64,000 bases of DNA from Shewanella oncorhynchi. Lineage in GTDB: Bacteria > Pseudomonadota > Gammaproteobacteria > Enterobacterales > Shewanellaceae. Below are positions 58,181 through 64,000 of this stretch, piece after piece. Under the pieces are notes generated by a model. The model was given only the letters and a program-made list of their open reading frames with translations. It had not been told where the DNA came from and searched no databases. The stretch is taken from contig NZ_JABAEB010000003.1 in the NCBI RefSeq assembly GCF_012584455.1, positions 187,641-251,640 on the forward strand. The letters run 5' to 3'. How positions within the stretch are numbered: the first letter of the stretch is position 1; every line of letters begins with the position of its first letter. The position numbers and the translations under genes were made by a program.

Positions 58181-59140
58181 ATGCATACAAAAATTCTCGG
58201 AACTGGTAGTTATCTACCGGTGCAGGTGCGTAGCAATCAAGATTTGGAAAAAATGGTGGAAACCACTGACCAATGGATTGTTGAACGTACAGGTATATCA
58301 GAACGTCGCATTGCGGCTTTCGATGAAACCGTTTCAACTATGGGCTACCAAGCGGCATTAAAAGCGCTAGAAATGGCTGGCATAGAAGCATCAGATTTAG
58401 ACATGATCGTTTGCGGCACCACCAGTGCTCCCAATGCTTTTCCTGCTGCGGCCTGTGAAATTCAAGCCATGCTTGGCGTGCATACCATTCCAGCTTTTGA
58501 TATCGCAGCGGCGTGTTCAGGCTTTGTTTATGCTTTATCTGTTGCCGATCAATTTGTAAAAACGGGCGCGGCTAAAAAAGTATTAGTGATTGGTGCCGAT
58601 GTACTGTCTCGCTTATGTGAGCCAGAAGATCGTTCAACGATTATTTTATTTGGTGATGGTGCGGGCGCGGTTGTGATAGGCGCATCCGAAACGCCAGGGA
58701 TCATTTCGACCCACATTTATGCCGACGGTCGCCAAGGTGACTTATTGAAATGCGCTTTCCCACCACGTAAAGGCGAAACCTCTGAAGCGGTCGGTTTTAT
58801 GACCATGAAAGGCAACGATGTCTTTAAAGTGGCTGTGACTCAATTGTCCCATGTGGTGACTGAGACGTTACGCATTAACAATATCGATAAGTCAGAAATT
58901 GACTGGTTAGTGCCACATCAAGCCAACTTCCGAATTATCAATGCTACCGCTAAAAAGCTCGATATGAGTCTTGATAAAGTCGTATTGACCTTAGCTAAAC
59001 ACGGTAATACTTCTGCCGCGTCAGTGCCCATTGCATTGGATGAAGCCGTACGTGATGGCCGTATTCAGCGCGGACAACTACTGCTGCTTGAGGCCTTTGG
59101 TGCTGGGTTTGCGTGGGGCAGTGCGCTCATTCGTTTCTAA
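58181..59140 (+). CDS. fabH: 3-oxoacyl-ACP synthase III FabH
   Basis: Three hundred and nineteen residues. FabH starts fatty acid synthesis by joining acetyl-CoA with malonyl-ACP. The Cys-His-Asn triad is complete: Cys112 (AACSGF), His246 (PHQANFRI) and Asn276 (KHGNTSAAS). It is the first of the fab genes on the right side of the prophage. No normal ribosome binding site lies before the ATG (the sequence is ccctcctt), which is odd for a highly expressed gene. Confidence 0.97.
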   Translation: MHTKILGTGSYLPVQVRSNQDLEKMVETTDQWIVERTGISERRIAAFDETVSTMGYQAALKALEMAGIEASDLDMIVCGTTSAPNAFPAAACEIQAMLGVHTIPAFDIAAACSGFVYALSVADQFVKTGAAKKVLVIGADVLSRLCEPEDRSTIILFGDGAGAVVIGASETPGIISTHIYADGRQGDLLKCAFPPRKGETSEAVGFMTMKGNDVFKVAVTQLSHVVTETLRINNIDKSEIDWLVPHQANFRIINATAKKLDMSLDKVVLTLAKHGNTSAASVPIALDEAVRDGRIQRGQLLLLEAFGAGFAWGSALIRF

Positions 59141-59202
59141 GTTCTACATGTGTGTTCCACATGATTTTTCAATAAATTAAGTTAGCCATAGGTAATTTGA
59201 AT

Positions 59203-60129
59203 ATGGAAAATGTTGCTTTTGTATTTCCGGGTCAAGGTTCACAAGCCCTAGGCATGTTAGCCGAGCTTGCCGAATCTCATGCTGTTGTTGGACAAACCTT
59301 TGCTGAGGCGAGTGACGTCTTAGGTTATGATCTGTGGGCATTGGTTCAGCAAGGTCCTGTTGAAAGCTTAAATGAAACCGATAAAACTCAACCAGCCCTA
59401 TTAGCGGCGAGCGTGGCGATTTGGCGTACCTACGTGGCTTCAGGCAAACCTATGCCAGCTATACTCGCGGGTCACAGCTTAGGTGAGTATTCTGCTTTAG
59501 TTTGCGCCGGTGTGATAGATTTTAAAGACGCGATTAAGTTGGTGGAATTACGTGGTCAACTGATGCAGCAAGCGGTTCCAGCTGGCACGGGTGCTATGTA
59601 TGCGATTATCGGTTTGGACAACGAGAGTATCGCTAATGCCTGCGCCGAAGTGGCTCAAGGTGACGTGGTGAGTCCAGTTAACTTTAACAGTCCTGGTCAA
59701 GTGGTCATTGCAGGTCAAAAAGACGCAGTTGAGCGCGCTGCAGCAGCTTGTAAAGCAGCGGGCGCAAAAATGGCGGTGGCTTTACCTGTCAGCGTGCCAT
59801 CACACTGTGCATTAATGAAACCTGCGGCGGATAAACTGGCCGTGGCATTAAACGATGTACAGTTTAATACCCCAACAATTACAGTGATTAATAACGTTGA
59901 TGTGGCATCACCGACCTCTGCTGATGACATTAAAGATGCGTTAGTGCGTCAGTTATATTGTCCTGTCCGCTGGAGCGAAACGGTTGAGTTAATGGCCCAA
60001 AAAGGCATTACCCAACTGGTGGAATGTGGTCCTGGTAAAGTATTGACAGGATTGGCAAAACGAATTAACAAATCACTATCAGCCCAAGCGGTTAATGATG
60101 TTGCTTCATTAGCAGCATTAACTGAGTAA
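59203..60129 (+). CDS. fabD: Malonyl-CoA:ACP transacylase FabD
   Basis: Three hundred and eight residues from ATG 59203 (the TTG 59197 start would add two residues). FVFPGQGSQ is the family's N-terminal motif, and GHSLGEYSAL contains nucleophile Ser92; the partner His is in VSVPSHCALM. It transfers malonyl groups to acyl carrier protein. It lies 62 bases after fabH in the normal order. Confidence 0.97.
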   Translation: MENVAFVFPGQGSQALGMLAELAESHAVVGQTFAEASDVLGYDLWALVQQGPVESLNETDKTQPALLAASVAIWRTYVASGKPMPAILAGHSLGEYSALVCAGVIDFKDAIKLVELRGQLMQQAVPAGTGAMYAIIGLDNESIANACAEVAQGDVVSPVNFNSPGQVVIAGQKDAVERAAAACKAAGAKMAVALPVSVPSHCALMKPAADKLAVALNDVQFNTPTITVINNVDVASPTSADDIKDALVRQLYCPVRWSETVELMAQKGITQLVECGPGKVLTGLAKRINKSLSAQAVNDVASLAALTE

Positions 60130-60138
60130 GGAGTTTAT

Positions 60139-60885
60139 ATGAGTTTCAACCTGAATTTAACAGGCAAAGTGGCTTTGGTGACAGGTGCGAGCCGCGGTAT
60201 TGGCCGTGCGATCGCTGAGACACTGGTCGAAGCGGGTGCAGTAGTTATTGGAACCGCAACCAGTGAGAAGGGCGCTGCGGCGATCCAAGAATATCTGGGT
60301 GACAAAGGTTTTGGTTTAGTGCTTAATGTCACAGATAGTGAATCTGTTACACATTTATTCGCCTCGATCAAAGAAAAAGCGGGTGATGTTGATATTCTAG
60401 TCAACAACGCGGGTATAACCCGTGATAATCTGCTGATGCGGATGAAAGATGATGAATGGCAGGATATTATCGACACCAACCTGACATCGTTATTTAGACT
60501 ATCAAAACCTGTGATGCGTACCATGATGAAAAAGCGCTTTGGCCGAATCATCAATATCGGTTCAGTGGTAGGCACCATGGGCAATGCAGGTCAAGTTAAC
60601 TACTCGGCAGCAAAGGCGGGTTTGATTGGATTTACAAAATCTCTTGCAAGAGAGGTTGCATCTCGTCAAATTACAGTTAATGCTATCGCTCCTGGATTTA
60701 TCCAGACCGATATGACAGATGAGCTGACCGAAGAGCAGCAAAAAGCTATCATGTCACAGGTTCCGATGGAACGATTAGGGCAAGCGCAAGAAATTGCCAA
60801 CGCAGTGCTCTTTTTGGCCTCGGACTCAGCCGCTTACATCACAGGCGAAACTTTGCATGTGAATGGCGGCATGTACATGGTTTAA
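60139..60885 (+). CDS. fabG: 3-oxoacyl-ACP reductase FabG
   Basis: Two hundred and forty-eight residues, short-chain dehydrogenase. NADPH-binding TGASRGIG (residues 15-22), NNAG, and the catalytic Ser142, Tyr155 and Lys159 (INIGSVVG, VNYSAAK). C-terminal GETLHVNGGMYMV is the family end. It reduces the 3-keto group in each elongation round. Follows fabD by nine bases (taaggag upstream). Confidence 0.97.
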   Translation: MSFNLNLTGKVALVTGASRGIGRAIAETLVEAGAVVIGTATSEKGAAAIQEYLGDKGFGLVLNVTDSESVTHLFASIKEKAGDVDILVNNAGITRDNLLMRMKDDEWQDIIDTNLTSLFRLSKPVMRTMMKKRFGRIINIGSVVGTMGNAGQVNYSAAKAGLIGFTKSLAREVASRQITVNAIAPGFIQTDMTDELTEEQQKAIMSQVPMERLGQAQEIANAVLFLASDSAAYITGETLHVNGGMYMV

Positions 60886-60946
60886 GGGCGAATGGCAGGG
60901 ATTTCTGTCGCAACTGAGTAGTGATCTGTATCAATTGATAGTGAAA

Positions 60947-60967
60947 TTTCGTGGTTAGACCACGAAA
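60947..60967 (+). other. Hairpin between fabG and acpP
   Basis: TTTCGTGG and CCACGAAA make a perfect 8-bp stem with loop TTAGA. No T-run follows, so it is more likely an RNA processing or stability element than a terminator. acpP is normally expressed far above fabG, so such an element could help set levels. Confidence 0.5.
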
Positions 60968-61049
60968 ACTAAGCTTGCATTGTCAGCCAAATCTAATAAA
61001 CTACTCGCAATCTTACGCAAGTGCGTAATTTGAATAGGAAAGAAAACTA

Positions 61050-61283
61050 ATGAGCAACATCGAAGAACGTGTAAAGAAAATCATTGTAGAGCAACTGGGC
61101 GTTAAAGAAGAAGACGTTAAGCCAGCGGCATCTTTCGTTGACGATCTGGGTGCAGATTCTCTGGACACTGTTGAGTTGGTTATGGCTCTGGAAGAAGAGT
61201 TTGATACCGAGATCCCTGATGAAGAAGCTGAAAAGATCACTACTGTTCAAGCAGCGATCGACTACGTTTCTAAGAATCAGTAA
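61050..61283 (+). CDS. acpP: Acyl carrier protein AcpP
   Basis: Seventy-seven residues. [12 protein letters not shown] carries Ser37, the site for phosphopantetheine attachment, and helix II follows. Very acidic, as always. It carries growing acyl chains between the Fab enzymes. Strong ribosome site (aggaaag). A clean terminator follows the gene. Confidence 0.98.
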   Translation: MSNIEERVKKIIVEQLGVKEEDVKPAASFVDDLGADSLDTVELVMALEEEFDTEIPDEEAEKITTVQAAIDYVSKNQ

Positions 61284-61299
61284 TTCTGAATTCTTGAAG

Positions 61300-61327
61300 A
61301 CAGGCGGCATTTTTGCCGCCTGTTTTT
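61300..61327 (+). terminator. Intrinsic terminator after acpP
   Basis: ACAGGCGGC and GCCGCCTGT form a 9-bp GC-rich stem followed by TTTTTG. It allows acpP to end as a short abundant transcript before fabF. Confidence 0.88.
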
Positions 61328-61519
61328 GTTTTACCCCCGTCAAATTCTGCCTCCGTGCCATTCAATCGTTTCTGGATCGTGTTTTAATTGTTATCCACGA
61401 GATGCTCGCCGCAGATTGGCGAATTTTTCTAAATAAACGTTATTTAAGAAATTGTCTAATGATAGAAAACCCTGCGTCCTCTATCTGAATTAACAAATTA
61501 GCATTTAAAGGTGACTGCC

Positions 61520-62758
61520 GTGTCTAAACGTCGTGTAGTGGTAACCGGTTTGGGGTTAGTAACTCCAGTGGGCAATACTGTCGATACTACTTGGAAGGCT
61601 TTGCTTTCGGGTAAGAGTGGTATTGCACCGATAACCAAATTTGATGCCAGTGAATTTACCACTCGTTTCAGTGGTTCAGTAAAAGATTTCGATGTTGAGC
61701 AATACGTAACGAAAAAAGATGCCCGTAAAATGGACCTCTTTATTCAATACGGTATGGCGGCTGGCATCCAAGCTATCCAAGACTCAGGTCTGGACATGAG
61801 TAAAGAAAACCCTGGTCGTGTCGGTACTGCTATTGGTGCGGGTATGGGCGGTATGTGGTTGATTGAACAAGGTCACAGCGCATTGATGAATGGTGGCCCG
61901 CGTAAGGTTTCTCCTTTCTTCGTACCTAGTACCATTATCAATATGATTTCAGGCCACTTGTCGATCATGTTTGGCATGAAAGGCCCAAATTTTGCCGTGA
62001 CGACCGCTTGTACTACGGGTGTGCATAATATCGGTTTCGCGGCGCGTACCATTGCCTATGGCGATGCAGATGTGATGGTTGCGGGCGGTGCTGAGGATGT
62101 CACTTCTCCTTTAGGCGTTGCAGGTTTTGGTGCAGCGAAAGCGTTATCGACACGCAATGACGATCCGACTGCGGCGAGCCGTCCATGGGATAAAGACCGT
62201 GATGGTTTTGTGATCGGTGATGGCGCTGGTGTGATGGTGATGGAAGAGTACGAACACGCAAAAGCACGCGGTGCGACCATTTACGGCGAGTTAGTCGGTT
62301 TTGGTATGAGCGGTGATGCGTTCCATATGACATCGCCTCCAAGTGACGGAGCAGGCGCTGCGGCGGCTATGGTCAATGCCATTAATGACGCTAAGTTATC
62401 ACTGGAGCAAATTGGTTATATCAATGCCCACGGTACGTCGACGCCAGCAGGTGATAAAGCGGAAGCGGCAGCGGTTAAGTCAGTATTTGGAGACCACGCT
62501 TATAAAGTACTGGTTAGTTCGACTAAATCGATGACGGGTCACCTATTAGGTGCTGCGGGCGCGGTTGAAGCGATTTTCACTTTGCTAGCACTGCGCGACC
62601 AAGCCGTGCCGCCAACGATTAACTTGGATAATCCAGATGAAGGTTGTGACTTAGATTTTGTTGCCCATACAGCCCGTGACGTGAAGATGGATTACGCTCT
62701 GTGTAACTCCTTCGGTTTTGGTGGGACTAACGGTTCATTACTGTTCAAGAAAGTGTAA
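61520..62758 (+). CDS. fabF: 3-oxoacyl-ACP synthase II FabF
   Basis: Four hundred and twelve residues. GTG 61520 ([18 protein letters not shown]) matches other FabF starts; aaaggtg lies upstream. Catalytic Cys164 ([10 protein letters not shown]), His304 ([11 protein letters not shown]) and His341 (TGHLLGAAG). It elongates chains, especially C16 to C18:1, and controls membrane fluidity with temperature. A strong terminator follows. Confidence 0.97.
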   Translation: MSKRRVVVTGLGLVTPVGNTVDTTWKALLSGKSGIAPITKFDASEFTTRFSGSVKDFDVEQYVTKKDARKMDLFIQYGMAAGIQAIQDSGLDMSKENPGRVGTAIGAGMGGMWLIEQGHSALMNGGPRKVSPFFVPSTIINMISGHLSIMFGMKGPNFAVTTACTTGVHNIGFAARTIAYGDADVMVAGGAEDVTSPLGVAGFGAAKALSTRNDDPTAASRPWDKDRDGFVIGDGAGVMVMEEYEHAKARGATIYGELVGFGMSGDAFHMTSPPSDGAGAAAAMVNAINDAKLSLEQIGYINAHGTSTPAGDKAEAAAVKSVFGDHAYKVLVSSTKSMTGHLLGAAGAVEAIFTLLALRDQAVPPTINLDNPDEGCDLDFVAHTARDVKMDYALCNSFGFGGTNGSLLFKKV

Positions 62759-62787
62759 AATACGCATTTATGGTGTAAAAAACAGTG

Positions 62788-62815
62788 AAAAAATGCGCCT
62801 GAGGGCGCATTTTTT
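62788..62815 (+). terminator. Intrinsic terminator after fabF
   Basis: AAAAAATGCGCC and GGCGCATTTTTT form a long stem with loop TGAG, and the T-run serves as the tail. It separates fabF from the following small membrane gene. Confidence 0.9.
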
Positions 62816-62990
62816 ATGGGTCAAATTCATTACTCATGTGAGTTGAACTCCGTTATCTCATGACTTTATTGTGATGGATGTCACTTTCTAACTGTATGAT
62901 ATCCATAGTGTTAACATTTGTTCATCAAGCTTGTTTAATTCTAGTGACCACAGATAATGACAAACATATTCAATCTTAATGGAGTGTGTC

Positions 62991-63359
62991 ATGTTAAATC
63001 CCGCGGTGATCCCGCTTGTTCCCCTTATTGGCGCATTAACTGCCAATCTGACCGAATTGATCCGCGGTGAGTTTAAAGTGTGGCATCCAAACATGGACAT
63101 TGGGATCAAGACTTTTACCTTAGCAATCGCTGCTTACGTGGTGGTTTGGTTTGCCTTATTGGTGACGGCGATTAATGTCGGTGGCGATAGCAATATGTCC
63201 TCTGGCCTCGAAGTGCTTGGTTTCTTTATGTTTGGCTTAGGTGTTTACACTTTTGCTAAGGGTACGCGTTTCGTCAGTAGTGAACTTCAACTATGGATTT
63301 ATCGTTTAGCGTTGCCGAGTTTATTGCTTTGCTGCGTGCTTATTAGCCACTTTGGTTAA
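62991..63359 (+). CDS. Four-helix membrane protein, unknown
   Basis: One hundred and twenty-two residues. ATG 62991 has ggag six bases upstream and is favoured over ATG 62979. Hydrophobic stretches: VIPLVPLIGALTANLT, FTLAIAAYVVVWFALLVTAI, VLGFFMFGLGVYTFAK and LPSLLLCCVLISHF. It stands alone after fabF's terminator. Not recognised. Confidence 0.7.
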   Translation: MLNPAVIPLVPLIGALTANLTELIRGEFKVWHPNMDIGIKTFTLAIAAYVVVWFALLVTAINVGGDSNMSSGLEVLGFFMFGLGVYTFAKGTRFVSSELQLWIYRLALPSLLLCCVLISHFG

Positions 63360-63476
63360 ATCGAATTTTTTGACGAGGTCAATCGTAATTATTTTTACGC
63401 TAATGGGGCTTTCTATCGTAAACTCAGCCTATTGCACGAAACATTGAGCCACAGTGGCTGAATAAGTTGAGGTTAT

Positions 63477-63956
63477 ATGGCTGGTATAGATAGACAAAGT
63501 ACCCTGAGATTTTTGTCAGAGCCTGCGGATGTGAATTTTGGTGGTAAAGTTCACGGCGGCGCTGTGATGAAGTGGATCGATCTCGCGGCCTATGCCTGTG
63601 CAGCGGGCTGGAGCGGTAAATATTGTATTACTGCTTATGCGGGCGGTATTCGTTTTGTGCAACCCATTTTGGTGGGCAATATCGTTGAAGTCAGCGCAAA
63701 AGTGATTTATACGGGTAAAACTTCTATGCATATCGGTATCGATGTGCGAGCGGGCGACCCTAAAGTTTCTGAGCGTCATCTCACCACCCATTGTATTGTG
63801 ATCATGGTAGCAGTTGATGAAGATGGCCTACCTACGCCAGTGCCTGAGTGGATACCACAGACGGAACATGATATTCATTTGCGGGATTCTGCACTGCGCT
63901 TGATGGAAATGCGTAAAAAGATTGGCGCCGAAATGGAAGCCCATGTAGTGAAATAG
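63477..63956 (+). CDS. Acyl-CoA thioesterase, hotdog fold (YciA/ACOT type)
   Basis: One hundred and fifty-nine residues. DVNFGGKVHGGAVMKWIDLA contains the Asn/Asp active-site pattern of hotdog acyl-CoA hydrolases (Asn20, Asp35), followed by AGGIRFVQPILVGNIVEVSA and VSERHLTTHCIVIMVAVDED. gagg lies before ATG 63477. It would hydrolyse acyl-CoA to free acid. Its place after the fab genes may be chance. Confidence 0.85.
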   Translation: MAGIDRQSTLRFLSEPADVNFGGKVHGGAVMKWIDLAAYACAAGWSGKYCITAYAGGIRFVQPILVGNIVEVSAKVIYTGKTSMHIGIDVRAGDPKVSERHLTTHCIVIMVAVDEDGLPTPVPEWIPQTEHDIHLRDSALRLMEMRKKIGAEMEAHVVK

Positions 63957-63975
63957 CTCCATAAATTAAATCAGC

Positions 63976-63998
63976 AAAGGCGCTTAAGGCGCCTTTGT
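63976..63998 (+). terminator. Intrinsic terminator after thioesterase
   Basis: AAAGGCGC and GCGCCTTT form an 8-bp stem with loop TTAAG, followed by GTTG at the window end. It is 20 bases after the thioesterase stop. Confidence 0.8.
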
Positions 63999-64000
63999 TG

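Noticed and set aside
61138..61488. 116-residue frame overlapping acpP in another frame
   Set aside because: It covers the acpP coding region and its terminator; composition is typical of a shadow of a highly biased gene.
1..64000. CRISPR arrays, tRNA and rRNA genes, insertion sequences
   Set aside because: No spaced direct repeats of CRISPR type, no cloverleaf-like segment at the prophage ends and no transposase were seen by eye; a covariance search was not possible.

Overview
The window is a stretch of a gammaproteobacterial chromosome, most likely Shewanella (inferred from the fatty-acid cluster and the style of the proteins, not proven). A fatty-acid/phospholipid synthesis cluster is split by a complete-looking lambdoid prophage of about 57 kb. 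Host genes at the left edge: the 3' part of plsX. Host genes at the right: fabH, fabD, fabG, acpP, fabF, a small membrane protein and a hotdog thioesterase. The prophage lies between plsX and fabH, which are normally adjacent. Probable att cores are a 10-bp direct repeat at 949-958 and 58084-58093, both next to clustered YGTACAAA-type sites that look like integrase arm sites.

Prophage layout. (1) 1.1-2.6 kb: tyrosine integrase and an AlpA-like excisionase candidate. (2) 2.6-11.7 kb, minus strand: a tightly overlapping early-left operon of small phage genes, including a MazG-like protein, an HNH protein with two DNA-reading repeats, two different adenine methyltransferases and a DndB-like DGQHR protein. 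(3) 11.7-12.65 kb: a long, strongly structured, essentially gene-free leader behind a well-formed leftward promoter (TTGACA-17-TAACAT) with two repressor operators and a boxA antitermination element. (4) 12.8-17.05 kb: immunity region. A free-standing paralogue of the tail assembly protein gpI faces a four-gene operon of CI repressor, lipoprotein, DnaQ-type exonuclease fused to BRCT, and PIN-like nuclease. (5) 17.05-22.8 kb, plus strand: Cro, CII-like, O-like initiator with an iteron origin inside it, P-like loader, RuvC-like resolvase and a Q-like antiterminator. (6) 22.8-28.2 kb: a second tyrosine recombinase and AT-rich cargo (membrane TPR protein, frameshifted SRAP remnant, KAP NTPase). 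(7) 28.5-30.2 kb: lysis (SAR-type endolysin, Rz/Rz1 pair, holin). (8) 30.5-57.9 kb: HK97-type packaging and head genes, then lambda-type tail genes (tube, G/GT with a -1 slippery heptamer, tape measure, M, L, K, I, J). The usually compact M-L-K-I series is broken at three junctions by a fibre pair, a minus-strand regulatory/cargo island and a second KAP NTPase.

Regulation as read from the sequence: a shared operator GTTAG-N4-CTAAC sits at both the leftward promoter and the cro promoter, and CI has the Ala-Gly cleavage site and Ser/Lys dyad of an SOS-cleavable repressor. Many intrinsic terminators lie inside the late operon, which fits Q-dependent antitermination. The most interesting material is the set of likely lysogen-expressed or cargo genes: the CI-linked lipoprotein/exonuclease/PIN operon, the orphan gpI (51 consecutive residues identical to the tail copy despite 30 synonymous codon differences), and two KAP NTPases whose 3' ends share the same motif and terminator stem. 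These are good candidates for superinfection exclusion or anti-phage defence, but that function is inferred from position and family.
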